Shown: in pieces, positions 8,481 to 17,109 of the stretch
How the letters are laid out: each line of letters starts with the position of its first letter
Position numbering within the stretch: the first letter of the stretch is position 1
Source: Bacteroidales bacterium
Lineage (GTDB): Bacteria; Bacteroidota; Bacteroidia; Bacteroidales; ML635J-15
Direction of reading: 5' to 3'
Assembly: GCA_003249955.1 (NCBI GenBank)
Contig: QKHS01000089.1
Coordinates: forward strand, 1 to 64,000
Length of the DNA: 64,000 bases
Position numbers and translations under genes: made by a program
The notes under the pieces: generated by a model
The model's input: only the letters and a program-made list of their open reading frames with translations
Database searches by the model: none
What the model was told of the DNA's origin: nothing

Positions 8481-9092
8481 ATGTCCAGATTTATTCTTGC
8501 CGCAATTTTTATAATATCAGTATCTCAGGTTAAAGCGCAGGATTCGCCTGCAGTTCATCAGAATAAAATTAACGGATTAAATGTATCTTATTTTGCCGAG
8601 TACTACACACATTATGGCATTAAAGCAGGTGTTGAATATCCGCTTTGGTCAAAAGAAAAGATTAAAACAAGAAGAAATACAAAAGATATACATAAGACTA
8701 AATTGTTATTTGTTACCGGTAATGTCGGGTGTTATGTACACGAGCGAAATCACACCGGATTATTTGTAAATACCGAAATCGGATACAGAAAAACCTGTAA
8801 TAAAGGAATAAGATACGAAAGCCACTTAGGTGTTGGCTACCTGCATACATTTTTACAGGGAGATACTTACCGGGTAAATGATGACGGCTCTGTTGAAAGG
8901 GAAAAATCAGCAGGTCAGTCAAATTTAATGGCCTCGTTATCATTTGGAACAGGTTACGATTTTAGCTATTATTACCATAAGCCATTTTCAGTTTACATAA
9001 AACCGGGGTTTTTTATTCAATATCCCTATAATACGATTGCGGCAATACGCCCGACTATAGATATGGGAATCTTTTATTACTTTAACAGATGA
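8481..9092 (+). CDS. secreted/outer-membrane beta-rich protein, hypothetical
   Basis: A 203-residue protein with a clear signal peptide (MSRFILAAIFIISVSQVKA-QDS, cleavage after residue 19). The mature part alternates aromatic and polar residues in strand-like blocks and ends with an aromatic-rich last strand (DMGIFYYFNR), as expected for a small outer-membrane beta-barrel. No named family was recognised. Its stop overlaps the start of the downstream lipoprotein hydrolase by 4 bases (ATGA), so the two are an operon. A TATATTTG box at 8437-8444 may be the -7 promoter element. Confidence 0.68.
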   Translation: MSRFILAAIFIISVSQVKAQDSPAVHQNKINGLNVSYFAEYYTHYGIKAGVEYPLWSKEKIKTRRNTKDIHKTKLLFVTGNVGCYVHERNHTGLFVNTEIGYRKTCNKGIRYESHLGVGYLHTFLQGDTYRVNDDGSVEREKSAGQSNLMASLSFGTGYDFSYYYHKPFSVYIKPGFFIQYPYNTIAAIRPTIDMGIFYYFNR

Positions 9093-10144
9093 GAAAAATA
9101 AAAAACATAACATATATTCTGCTTCTGCTTATAGTTGCCGGCTGTGAAAAAAATAATTTTGAGCTTACCACGAATGCAGACGAGTTTTTCTTCCTTAGAA
9201 ACGATGGCGCAGATTTGCCTGTTTGGGTAAAAGGAAATACAGCCTCCAAAACAATAATAGTTTATCTTCATGGCGGACCCGGAGGAGGAGGATCATTTGG
9301 CAGCAGCGAATTTCTGAACAGCGAATTTGTTGAGGCAGTAACAGAAAAATATGCCATGGTGTTTTTCGACCAGCGGGGATCAGGTTCTTCACAGGGACAC
9401 TATGACAAAAGTCTTATGACGGAAGCTCAGTTTGTAGAAGATTTGGATAAACTTGTTATTCTGCTTCAAAATAAATATGGTTCCGATATAAATGTTTTTC
9501 TTTATGGCGTAAGCTGGGGCGGTTATCTCGGTACAGCATATCTGGTAACAGGAGAGAATCAGAATAAAATAAAAGGATGGATTAGCGATTCGGGGAACCA
9601 GGACCAACTGCTTGCCGCCAATTACGGAAAAGATATGATGGAATTTTATGCAAATCAACAAATTTTATTACAGAAAAACGTTGACAGATGGACAGAAATT
9701 CTGGACTGGTGTCAGGGAAAAGATACCATACTTGAGTTGACAGATTTTGCTCAGGCATTCAGCTATTTCAGGAAAGCAGAAAAGCTAATGAGTGACAGTG
9801 TCGTAAGTAATTTAATCTGGGACTCAAAGGCAAATAATCAAATGAATTTCTTTTCTCCGTATTCTGCGTCAGGCACTTTTTCAAATTTTAACACATTTAT
9901 TGCCGAAAATTACAAAAGTCTGAATTTAACGGAAAAGTTACATTTAATTACTATTCCTGTTCTGGAAGTAAGAGGCCGGTATGATTTTAGTGTCCCGGCG
10001 AAATCATTTGACGAATATTACGAAAAAATAAGCTCCCCGGTCAAACAAAAAATAACATTTGAAAAGTCAAGACATGCCGTCTGGAGTTGTGAAACAGATT
10101 TATTTCTGGACGCGTTTCTTAACTTTATAGATTCTAATAAATGA
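9089..10144 (+). CDS. alpha/beta-hydrolase lipoprotein (prolyl aminopeptidase-like)
   Basis: The protein has 351 residues. A lipoprotein signal ends in the lipobox VAGC, with Cys19 as the lipidated residue, so it is membrane-anchored. The alpha/beta-hydrolase core carries the oxyanion motif HGGPGGGG (61-68) typical of prolyl iminopeptidases, the nucleophile elbow GVSWG (Ser142), an acid in GRYDFSVP (Asp299) and the catalytic His329 in SRHAVW. The complete triad suggests an active esterase or aminopeptidase. It is translationally coupled to the upstream beta-rich secreted protein. The exact substrate is unknown; the S33 peptidase family is the best fit. Confidence 0.86.
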   Translation: MRKIKNITYILLLLIVAGCEKNNFELTTNADEFFFLRNDGADLPVWVKGNTASKTIIVYLHGGPGGGGSFGSSEFLNSEFVEAVTEKYAMVFFDQRGSGSSQGHYDKSLMTEAQFVEDLDKLVILLQNKYGSDINVFLYGVSWGGYLGTAYLVTGENQNKIKGWISDSGNQDQLLAANYGKDMMEFYANQQILLQKNVDRWTEILDWCQGKDTILELTDFAQAFSYFRKAEKLMSDSVVSNLIWDSKANNQMNFFSPYSASGTFSNFNTFIAENYKSLNLTEKLHLITIPVLEVRGRYDFSVPAKSFDEYYEKISSPVKQKITFEKSRHAVWSCETDLFLDAFLNFIDSNK

Positions 10145-10166
10145 TAATAAAATAAGAGTTTTATCA

Positions 10167-10196
10167 TTGATAAACGGAATTTTATAATTAACTTTG
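10167..10196 (+). promoter_or_regulatory. Bacteroidota-type promoter
   Basis: TTG at 10167-10169, exactly 19 nt, then TAACTTTG at 10189-10196 fit the primary sigma consensus of Bacteroidota. It lies 79 bases before the ferritin-like gene. Confidence 0.6.
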
Positions 10197-10275
10197 TAGC
10201 AATAATTGTGAAATCAGAGATACGTTTTGTTATTTGACTTTTTGAACAGAATTTTAATTTTAAATTTAAATATAC

Positions 10276-10788
10276 ATGGGAAAACAAGCAATTAATGTCG
10301 CATCTGTTGACGTAGAAAAATTATTGGGAATGTTAAATGCTGCTCTTTCGGAAGAATGGCTTGCTTATTATCAGTACTGGATTGGTGCCAGACTTATGGA
10401 GGGTCCAATGAGAAGTGAAGTAGAACCGGAACTTATCCTTCATGCAACTCAGGAACTTAATCATGCCGTATTAATTGTTGACAGAATTATTCAGTTGGGA
10501 GGAACTCCTGTAATCAATCCTTCAGAATGGACAAAGTTGGCAAGATGTTCGTATGATGAACCTTCTGATCCTTATATTGAAGTCATCTTAGAGCAAAACC
10601 TGAAAGGAGAAAGATGTGCAATTCAGCGTTATCACGAAATTGCAGATTTTACCAATGGCAAAGACCACACTACTCATCAAATGGCAGTAACCATTCTTAA
10701 TGAAGAGCTGGAACATGAAAATGATATTGAAGACTGGCTTAACGATATTCAAAGAATGAAAGATGAGTTCAGAAAAATCAGGATGTAA
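10276..10788 (+). CDS. Dps-like (DPSL/thioferritin-type) ferritin-fold protein
   Basis: A 170-residue four-helix ferritin-like protein. Candidate di-iron ligands are spaced as in bacterioferritin-type centres: Glu27 (SEEW), Glu60 and His63 (QELNH), Glu112 (KGER), and Glu144 with His147 (EELEH). Two cysteines, Cys91 and Cys114, sit near the second pair, which is the hallmark described for Dps-like thioferritins of Sulfolobus and Bacteroides fragilis. The expected role is oxidation of iron with hydrogen peroxide and protection of DNA and the cell under oxidative stress. It has its own well-formed promoter (10167-10196) and is not in an operon with its neighbours. The family is firm; the subfamily rests on the Cys pair. 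Confidence 0.82.
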   Translation: MGKQAINVASVDVEKLLGMLNAALSEEWLAYYQYWIGARLMEGPMRSEVEPELILHATQELNHAVLIVDRIIQLGGTPVINPSEWTKLARCSYDEPSDPYIEVILEQNLKGERCAIQRYHEIADFTNGKDHTTHQMAVTILNEELEHENDIEDWLNDIQRMKDEFRKIRM

Positions 10789-10864
10789 AACAGTTTGGTA
10801 ATAAAAACTGTTTTCTAAGAATTTCAGTTTCCGGGATTTAAAAGATTTGCATAAAATTACGGTT

Positions 10865-11308
10865 ATGATACTTTCTGATTCAGGTAAAAAACTGAAATTT
10901 ATAAATGCCGTTCTTATTGCAGGACTGTTAGTCAGTTGTGCTTTCGGAATCTGGCATTTTTTTATTCCTTATCAGTTCCGGTGGTATAGTTATATCCCCT
11001 CTGCACCCAAAGAAATAATTGTATCCGTTGACTGGATCAACTTTTTCTTTTCACTGTTTTTAACCGGCAACAGCCTGATGCTGCTTTTGTTCTACAAAAG
11101 AATTATTGAAAAAGAAATTGTTTGCTTTTCTTTTTATGGCTTCTTAACTTTCGTGTGGCTTACACGGATTGTTATTACTATTGTTCATCCGTGGAATTAC
11201 GACTTTATGTGGGCAATACAATTATCTGCATTTATTATTGTATTCATGCTTCTGGCATTGCCGTTTACATATATTTTGCTTAAGCTTAAAACCAGATACA
11301 AAGTATAA
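10865..11308 (+). CDS. hypothetical four-helix membrane protein
   Basis: 147 residues from the ATG at 10865; the frame is open upstream to a TTG at 10847, which is less likely. Hydrophobic segments lie at about 14-33, 52-73, 83-104 and 115-138, with a basic C-terminus (LKLKTRYKV), implying four membrane helices with the C-terminus inside. No family was recognised. It is followed after about 50 bases by a double-GNAT gene and an M50-like protein on the same strand, which may form one transcription unit. Confidence 0.6.
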   Translation: MILSDSGKKLKFINAVLIAGLLVSCAFGIWHFFIPYQFRWYSYIPSAPKEIIVSVDWINFFFSLFLTGNSLMLLLFYKRIIEKEIVCFSFYGFLTFVWLTRIVITIVHPWNYDFMWAIQLSAFIIVFMLLALPFTYILLKLKTRYKV

Positions 11309-11361
11309 AAACTTTTTAAGGACAATATTATCTTTAAACAATACTATTACAAAAATATAAA

Positions 11362-12213
11362 ATGGGAATAACCACTCTTGATAAAATCAGTTTTGATACT
11401 TTGTTTTCGGCATTTAGTGACGCATTCGAAAGCTATGAAATTCAGATAAACAAGGAGGAGCTTCGTGTTATGCTTAACCGCCGGGGATTTTATCCGCAAC
11501 TTTCGTTCGGAGCATTTGAAAATAACAAATTAGCGGCATTTACTCTGAACGGTATAGGTAACTTTAACGGGATAAAGACTGCATACGATACCGGAACAGG
11601 AACTTTAAAAGAATACAGGTCAAAAGGTCTGGCATCAAAAATATTTACATATTCCCTTCCTTTTCTTAAGGAAGCAGGCGTTTCTCAATATCTGCTTGAG
11701 GTATTGCAACACAATACAAATGCTGTCTCTGTTTACAAAAAACTGGGTTTTACTGTAAGCAGGGAATTTAACTATTTTGTTCAGGACAATGCCGGAGTTA
11801 AACTTATGGATAAATATTTACCTTCCGCATTTTCTGTTAAGGAAACCGGTATGGAAGACATTGACATCTTTATGAAGTTTTGGGATTTTACACCTTCGTG
11901 GCAAAATAGTTTTGAAGCAGTAGAACGATCAGTTCCCGGTTTTAAAATAATGGCTGCATACCATGGACAAAAACCGGCAGGTTATTGCATTTTTGATCCG
12001 GGTTCTGGAGATATAACACAAATTGCGGTTGACAGAGCCTTCAGAAGACAGGGAATTGCTACCGTACTGCTTAAAGAAATTCTGAAGTTTAACAGGCACA
12101 CATCAGTTAAGGCAGTTAATACAGAAGTTACCTGTGATTCCATAACTGCTTTTATGGAATCAAACGGAATATTACTAAAAGGAAAACAATTTGAAATGAT
12201 AATGGATTTATAA
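11362..12213 (+). CDS. tandem GNAT acetyltransferase
   Basis: The protein has 283 residues in two GNAT halves. The first (about 1-155) contains a TLKEYRSKGLASKIF acetyl-CoA loop and a VYKKLGF motif; the second (about 155-283) contains AVDRAFRRQGIATVLL. Both loops keep the R/Q-x-x-G-x-G/A pattern, so both halves could bind acetyl-CoA, although in many two-domain GNATs only one is active. The substrate is unknown. The stop codon is two bases before the next gene's ATG, so it is co-transcribed with the M50-like membrane protein. Confidence 0.83.
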   Translation: MGITTLDKISFDTLFSAFSDAFESYEIQINKEELRVMLNRRGFYPQLSFGAFENNKLAAFTLNGIGNFNGIKTAYDTGTGTLKEYRSKGLASKIFTYSLPFLKEAGVSQYLLEVLQHNTNAVSVYKKLGFTVSREFNYFVQDNAGVKLMDKYLPSAFSVKETGMEDIDIFMKFWDFTPSWQNSFEAVERSVPGFKIMAAYHGQKPAGYCIFDPGSGDITQIAVDRAFRRQGIATVLLKEILKFNRHTSVKAVNTEVTCDSITAFMESNGILLKGKQFEMIMDL

Positions 12214-12215
12214 TA

Positions 12216-12758
12216 ATGCCTGTGAGTGCCGGAAATAAATTAAAGACAAAACTTATGCTACTGTTTATTCCGGTGGCATATGTTTCATATCTTTTTCACG
12301 AATTCGGACACTGGATTGCAGGAGAAGCCTTAGGAAACAGAATGGTTTACAGCTTAAATTATGTGTTTCCTGAAAGCGGACATTACATTAATGCAGGAGA
12401 TAATTTATATGTTAGTATTGCCGGACCTGCATTTACAATACTTCTGGCGATAATTTTTCTGTTGATAATCGAAAAATATAAAACTCTTTATGCATATCCT
12501 GTGGTATTTTTTCAGGCATTTTTACGCTTTTTTTCGCTTGTATTCGGAGGATTTGCCAAACAGGACGAAGCCAGAATATCTGAAATTCTCGGAATCGGGA
12601 CATATACTTTTGCAATAATTGTGCTTTTGATATTGTTTGTTATTCTATTCAGGGCAAGCCGCATTCTGAAAGTAAGTTTTAAGACTAATTGTTATTATTT
12701 TACAATTAGTACAGTATGCGAACTTTTGGTAATCTGCACATATAAAATAATCGCGTAG
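12216..12758 (+). CDS. M50-like integral-membrane metalloprotease-fold protein
   Basis: A 180-residue polytopic membrane protein. The first hydrophobic helix contains HEFGHW (an HExxH zinc motif at about residues 28-32), followed by a loop and then SIAGPAFTILL, in the position where M50 proteins place their second conserved Gly/Pro region. The classical NxxPxxxxDG aspartate motif of site-2 proteases was not found, so activity is uncertain. The ATG is 2 bases after the stop of the double-GNAT gene, indicating translational coupling. Confidence 0.62.
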   Translation: MPVSAGNKLKTKLMLLFIPVAYVSYLFHEFGHWIAGEALGNRMVYSLNYVFPESGHYINAGDNLYVSIAGPAFTILLAIIFLLIIEKYKTLYAYPVVFFQAFLRFFSLVFGGFAKQDEARISEILGIGTYTFAIIVLLILFVILFRASRILKVSFKTNCYYFTISTVCELLVICTYKIIA

Positions 12759-12803
12759 CATCCTCAATTTTCAAATATTCGTTTTGTGAAATATTTGTAG
12801 TAA

Positions 12804-12835
12804 TTGTAATTTGTATTTGTTTTTTGCTAATTTTG
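12804..12835 (+). promoter_or_regulatory. Bacteroidota-type promoter
   Basis: TTG at 12804-12806 and TAATTTTG at 12828-12835, with a 21-nt spacer. It would give a leader of about 85 nt before the DUF218 gene at 12928. Confidence 0.45.
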
Positions 12836-12927
12836 TAAGACTGAAATGTTTTAAACAGGTTGGGTGTACCATATTTTGTGAAGATGGATGTGCTATACGT
12901 CCTGCTAAACCTTAATAATAGCGATAA

Positions 12928-13470
12928 ATGAAGTTTGTAATAAGGATTCTGATATTATGGTTTTTACTTCATACCGTTTACACCATTGTTGACGGGTTAT
13001 CAGATGATGGAAAATCAGTAGATGTCGCGTTAATTTTAGGGAGTAAGGTGAACGTTGACGGAACGTTATCCGTCAGGTTGGAAAAAAGACTGGAATGTGG
13101 TCTTAAACTTTATAAAAACGGGAGAGTGAAAAAAATAATAGTAAGTGGCGGACTTGGCAAAGAAGGTTTTTACGAAGGAGATAAAATGCAGGAGTATTTG
13201 TTGAATAAAGGGGTTGCAGAAGCCGACATTATAGTTGATAATTATGGCTTTAATACGAATGCTTCTGTTGAAAATGCCATGAAAATAAAAGACAGCTTAA
13301 ATTTCAGGGACATTATTGTTGTTTCCCAGTATTTTCACTTGACCAGAACTAAAATGCTGTTCAGAAAAAATGATTTCGATAATGTAAGTAGTGTTAGCCC
13401 TAAATACTTTGAGTTAAGAGATATCTATTCTATGTTCAGAGAGTTTTTGGCATTTTATAGTGAGTTATAA
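12928..13470 (+). CDS. YdcF/SanA-family (DUF218) membrane-anchored protein
   Basis: 180 residues. An N-terminal membrane anchor (residues about 3-20) precedes a DUF218 domain: VDVALILGSKV (strand 1), RLEKRLECGLKLY, KKIIVSGG, and NTNASVENAMK followed by IIVVSQYFHLTRTKMLF. These motifs match the SanA/ElyC/YdcF group, whose members influence envelope integrity or peptidoglycan precursor use. Catalytic activity is not known for the family. It lies upstream of the decarboxylase-like gene with a gap of about 90 bases; no obvious functional link. Confidence 0.85.
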   Translation: MKFVIRILILWFLLHTVYTIVDGLSDDGKSVDVALILGSKVNVDGTLSVRLEKRLECGLKLYKNGRVKKIIVSGGLGKEGFYEGDKMQEYLLNKGVAEADIIVDNYGFNTNASVENAMKIKDSLNFRDIIVVSQYFHLTRTKMLFRKNDFDNVSSVSPKYFELRDIYSMFREFLAFYSEL

Positions 13471-13559
13471 ATAAAAACATGCATAGTTCAGAAATTTAAG
13501 AAAATCTGCCTGTGCATAACAAGTAAATAAATAGTTTCTAACCTGAAAACCAATTAATT

Positions 13560-14909
13560 ATGGAAACAAAACTAAATTATTCTGAGATGAGTCATGTGAA
13601 GTACAGAGTAGGCAAGTGGTTGCCATCTGACAGAGACTTCTTAAACCGTTGGATTGCTAAAAAAATAATTCAGTCGCAAAACAACAATCTTGAAATTAAT
13701 CAGGCTATACGTGATTTAAGGCAGGCCATATATGCCGACCCGGTTTTATACATGAGTTTCACAAGTATGTACGATGAAATTCCGCAAGGCTACAACGAGC
13801 CTGTAAAGAACTTCGAAACCATGCTTTTAATATTGAATCAGATATTAAACGAAGCCCCATGTTATAGTGTAATCGAGGATCAGATAGGTTTGATCGGATT
13901 TCCTATTAATGCCATTCTGGACTGGGCAATGGGCACACGTGGCGGATATCTTGCCTTTACACATCCGGTTGTAAATCAAAAATTAAGTGTTATTCTTAAC
14001 GAATGGAAGAATTTCTTAGCTACAAGCGCTTCTCAATATGTGTTGACTGATGGCCCTATTCCTCAGCCACAACCAGACTATGATACTCCTTTGGGTTGGT
14101 TTTCGCCCGTAGCACTGGAGGCTATTGCCGCAATGGACCCGTTGAGGGGAATTGGGGATGATCCGGAGGATGCCAAAGCTAATTTTATTTATAACTATCA
14201 GTGTGATCCTTCACAACCGTATTATGGATTTACAAGCTGGGATCATTTCTTTACCCGCAAATTTAACCCCGGGGTAAGAGAAGTAAGTCCTGACGATATG
14301 CATCCCGATGTAATTGTAAATGCCTGTGAGTCGGCTCCTTATAATTGTGTTACAAATGCTAAAATGAGAGATAAGTTCTGGATGAAGGGACAACCTTATT
14401 CTATAACAGATATCATGGCAAATCACACCTTGACTTCAGAATTCGGAGACGGTTGTTCTGTATATCAGGCATTTTTATGTTCCAAAACTTATCACAGATG
14501 GAACAGTCCTGTTGATGGTAAAGTTATAGCCGTTCAGAATGTCCCGGGTACATATTACGCCGAAGACCCGATTGAAGGTTTTGATCCTTCAGGCCCGAAC
14601 AGTTCGCAGGGATATATTGCCGAACTGGCAGCACGTGCTTTGATATTTATACAATCTGATAATGACAAGATAGGGTTGATGTGTTTTGTTGCAATCGGAA
14701 TGGCAGAGGTTTCAAGCTGCGAAATCACCGTCACCGAAGGGCAATATATTAAAAAAGGAGAACCTATAGGAACATTCCATTTCGGAGGCTCTACACATTG
14801 TCTTATTTTCAGGCCGGGAGTTAATGTAGAATTTGATTTCCACGGACAAACCCCGGGTTTAAATACTTATAATATTCCGTTAAAGGCAAGAATCGGAAAA
14901 GTATTGTAA
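13560..14909 (+). CDS. phosphatidylserine decarboxylase-family enzyme, PsiD-like architecture
   Basis: The protein has 449 residues. The C-terminal half is a phosphatidylserine decarboxylase domain ending in the self-cleavage motif GGST (Gly409-Gly410-Ser411-Thr412), in which the serine becomes the pyruvoyl cofactor. Unlike the short bacterial Psd, it carries an N-terminal extension of about 200 residues resembling the PSDC domain found in fungal-type and tryptophan-decarboxylase (PsiD)-like members. It has no membrane anchor or signal peptide. The HxxH-like metal/catalytic region is plausible at SWDHFF and KTYHRWNSPVDG (about 220 and 316-327). The substrate may be phosphatidylserine or a free amino acid; the architecture favours a soluble amino-acid decarboxylase, but that is inference. 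Confidence 0.82.
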   Translation: METKLNYSEMSHVKYRVGKWLPSDRDFLNRWIAKKIIQSQNNNLEINQAIRDLRQAIYADPVLYMSFTSMYDEIPQGYNEPVKNFETMLLILNQILNEAPCYSVIEDQIGLIGFPINAILDWAMGTRGGYLAFTHPVVNQKLSVILNEWKNFLATSASQYVLTDGPIPQPQPDYDTPLGWFSPVALEAIAAMDPLRGIGDDPEDAKANFIYNYQCDPSQPYYGFTSWDHFFTRKFNPGVREVSPDDMHPDVIVNACESAPYNCVTNAKMRDKFWMKGQPYSITDIMANHTLTSEFGDGCSVYQAFLCSKTYHRWNSPVDGKVIAVQNVPGTYYAEDPIEGFDPSGPNSSQGYIAELAARALIFIQSDNDKIGLMCFVAIGMAEVSSCEITVTEGQYIKKGEPIGTFHFGGSTHCLIFRPGVNVEFDFHGQTPGLNTYNIPLKARIGKVL

Positions 14910-15045
14910 AATCGGGCTGGTAGTGAATTATGTGATTTCTGTGGCTATTGAATTGCAGAAGGAAGTAATAAATCCGGTATTTACGGGACATTCTTGACAA
15001 AGACTTTTATAAAAGGATTGAATAATTGCAAATATTAGTATTGTT

Positions 15046-15114
15046 TTTAACCCAAAGTTCTTAAAAATACTAATCTTTGCATAAATTCGTTAAAAATACA
15101 TGAAGAATCCCGTA
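15046..15114 (+). repeat. 69-bp direct repeat, left copy
   Basis: Identical to 17041-17109. It contains the upstream region and the first five codons (MKNPV) of the WG-repeat lipoprotein gene. The two copies bracket a 1.9-kb block carrying two unrelated genes. Confidence 0.95.
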
Positions 15115-15243
15115 GCAACACACATTCTTAAGGCTAGAGTTTATAGCTATGTTTATAATAACCATGTTCAATTTGATAAAAGGCAAAAAATTGCAAAAAT
15201 ATTAAATATTAGATCTATACCTATGACAACAAAAGAAAATTAA
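15100..15243 (+). pseudogene. truncated duplicate start of the WG-repeat lipoprotein gene
   Basis: This 47-codon frame begins with the same ATG and MKNPV codons as the intact gene at 17095, then diverges completely (ATHILKARVYSYVY...) and lacks a signal peptide and lipobox. It looks like the severed 5' end of the gene, left behind when the block now at 15115-17040 was inserted or duplicated. Translation would give a short basic peptide of no known function. Confidence 0.5.
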
Positions 15244-15461
15244 TAACTTGTTAAATAGTACTTTATTTTTATTTATAATTTTAATAGATATGATTTATTT
15301 TATTTTATTTTGAAATATATTTTTTATGTATTTATAATGTAAAATGATATTTAATATTTATTTTTTTTATTCATGTAAAGTGTTTAAAAACATGGAAAAT
15401 GTAAATAATAAAATATCTTAGAAATAGTTTATTAATATATTAACTTTAAAAAATATTTATT

Positions 15462-15836
15462 ATGAACGTGCCGATTAAAATTAAGTTTAAACATCATTCT
15501 GTTCCTCCAACAAAGGATGGTTGTACTCAACCTTTGGGGCTTTGTATTTTAATTCCAATTAAGGTGACGGACAAAGTAACCCCAGAGGAATATAAAGAGG
15601 GATTTGGAATTGCTCAGGCTGATGTTGTTGAAGGGAAGTTTCACTTGGTTTATGAAAGAAAAGCTGCTCTTGATGATGGGACAGTACCAATTCAAGACTA
15701 TTGGGATTTAGGAGAAGAAGTCGCGAAAGCCTTAGGTTACAAGAAAGTAATTGTAAAACCTGGGCAATATAAGGTGATTTTCTCTAAATATCCTGAATTT
15801 GGAGAGTCATTTTTTGATGCAGACCTTCAAAAATAA
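15462..15836 (+). CDS. hypothetical 124-residue cytoplasmic protein
   Basis: Not recognised. There is no signal peptide or membrane segment. It is a mixed alpha/beta, near-neutral protein with two parts: a first half (IKIKFKHHSVPPTKDGC...GLCILIPIKV) and a second half with a regular helix (DYWDLGEEVAKALGY) and a strand-rich end (IVKPGQYKVIF). It lies inside the block bracketed by the 69-bp repeats, preceded by extremely AT-rich DNA and followed by a long hairpin. This context is typical of recently acquired cargo. Confidence 0.6.
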   Translation: MNVPIKIKFKHHSVPPTKDGCTQPLGLCILIPIKVTDKVTPEEYKEGFGIAQADVVEGKFHLVYERKAALDDGTVPIQDYWDLGEEVAKALGYKKVIVKPGQYKVIFSKYPEFGESFFDADLQK

Positions 15837-15844
15837 ACCAATAA

Positions 15845-15926
15845 AATAGATCGCCAAAAATTTTAGTTGTTTGCATTATTTCTATTAATGGCGCACTGAC
15901 ATGAGAAAATTGTTTGGCGATCTATT
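15845..15926. repeat. long intergenic hairpin
   Basis: Perfect 14-bp arms (15845-15858 and 15913-15926) are extended inward by a further 6 bp (15859-15864 with 15906-15911) across a single bulged G at 15912. It lies between the hypothetical gene and the lipoprotein gene. There is no T-run, so it is not a standard terminator. Confidence 0.8.
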
Positions 15927-15945
15927 ATTAATTATCTAATAACCA

Positions 15946-16512
15946 ATGAAAAAGAAAACAATTATTATTTTAACATTCTTTTATTTGTTGTCTATCTCAA
16001 TTAGTTGTTCTACCTTATTAGGGATAAAAGAACCTGAAGAAATAACAAATAAAACTGCGCTGGAATATTTACTTAAACACAACATAGATACTTCCAATGT
16101 CATGTTTCTGAAAAGTAACTATCTTGATACTTTAAAATCTTTACCTTTCAAACCTGATTGGGAAACAGGTTTCAGACCCATTCAGTTTAAGATATTTAAT
16201 AAGTACGGGGATTTAATATTTCAATATAGTACTTGTGAAGGTCCCATAAAAAATACTTTAATAAATAAAAAATTTCCTCCTTACAATATAACCCCTATTG
16301 ATACCACATATACAATAAAGGATGAGCAATTTTTAACTGATGATAAAATAACAGTAGCAGAAAATACGGACTATGTAGTAATTATCTATTGGGCAACCTA
16401 TACCGGGGTAATCGGGAGAAAGTTTGTGAAAAAAATTGTGACAATTATAGCAGATCAAAATTATAACATCCAGATATTCAAGTTAAATACTGATTATACC
16501 GTGAAAGAATAG
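15946..16512 (+). CDS. hypothetical lipoprotein
   Basis: 188 residues with a lipoprotein signal peptide ending in the lipobox SISC (Cys21). The mature domain is about 165 residues, beta-rich, with no recognised family; it contains FKIFNKYGDLIFQYSTCEG and a central stretch VVIIYWATYTGVIGRKFVKKI that reads like a buried strand pair, similar in style to AhpC/TSA-adjacent or thioredoxin-like secreted proteins, but no CxxC is present. It lies within the block bracketed by the 69-bp repeats and after a long hairpin. Function unknown. Confidence 0.62.
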   Translation: MKKKTIIILTFFYLLSISISCSTLLGIKEPEEITNKTALEYLLKHNIDTSNVMFLKSNYLDTLKSLPFKPDWETGFRPIQFKIFNKYGDLIFQYSTCEGPIKNTLINKKFPPYNITPIDTTYTIKDEQFLTDDKITVAENTDYVVIIYWATYTGVIGRKFVKKIVTIIADQNYNIQIFKLNTDYTVKE

Positions 16513-17094
16513 GCCGGAATTTAAAGACCGGATATTTTGCAGGTAATATTGAAATTAATGAAGACAGTTTCCTTTTATTGTTTTAGAATCGGTGTCATTT
16601 ATGTTATGACAAGTAATATAATTTATGTTCTTAATTTAATGTTGTTTAGTTAAGAATAAGTTTTAAAATATTATTAAATTTGTTTTGTAAAAAAATGTTG
16701 GTCTGCCGTAGCAACGACTGAATAATTACAAATATTAGTATTGTTTTAATTCGTAAATATTCAGGTGTTATCAGAGTTTCTCTTATTATTGTGATCTCCT
16801 TTGAGCAAAACATCGAATATTACAACATTTTATCATCAGCTCCTTTTATTCAAAAAATAAGATAAGGTTCTTTTCTACTATGTCTTATATTTCTGTTAAG
16901 GCCGAAAAATAATAAGGTTTAATAAGGAATAAAAACCTTATTTTCTTCTGTTAAACCTTAATAGCACAAGAAATAACACAACAAATTCAACCTTATTCCC
17001 TTATTAAACTATCGTTTTCTAAAACCACCTGAATAATTACTTTAACCCAAAGTTCTTAAAAATACTAATCTTTGCATAAATTCGTTAAAAATAC
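16513..17094. other. intergenic region with repeat fragments and a hairpin
   Basis: 16720-16746 repeats the AATAATTACAAATATTAGTA sequence also seen at 15021-15040. A 10-bp inverted repeat (16911-16920 and 16933-16942) is followed by TTTT and could act as a terminator. The right 69-bp direct repeat starts at 17041. There is no gene. Confidence 0.5.
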
Positions 17095-17109
17095 ATGAAG
17101 AATCCCGTA
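17041..17109 (+). repeat. 69-bp direct repeat, right copy
   Basis: Identical to 15046-15114. This copy is joined to the intact WG-repeat lipoprotein gene, so it is probably the original position of the sequence. Confidence 0.95.

Larger units (their letters stand above)
14910..15461. other. intergenic region with the left copy of a 69-bp repeat and a short broken frame
   Basis: It holds the left 69-bp direct repeat (15046-15114) and a 47-codon frame that starts inside it (listed separately). The stretch 15244-15461 is extremely AT-rich with no recognisable gene. Confidence 0.5.
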
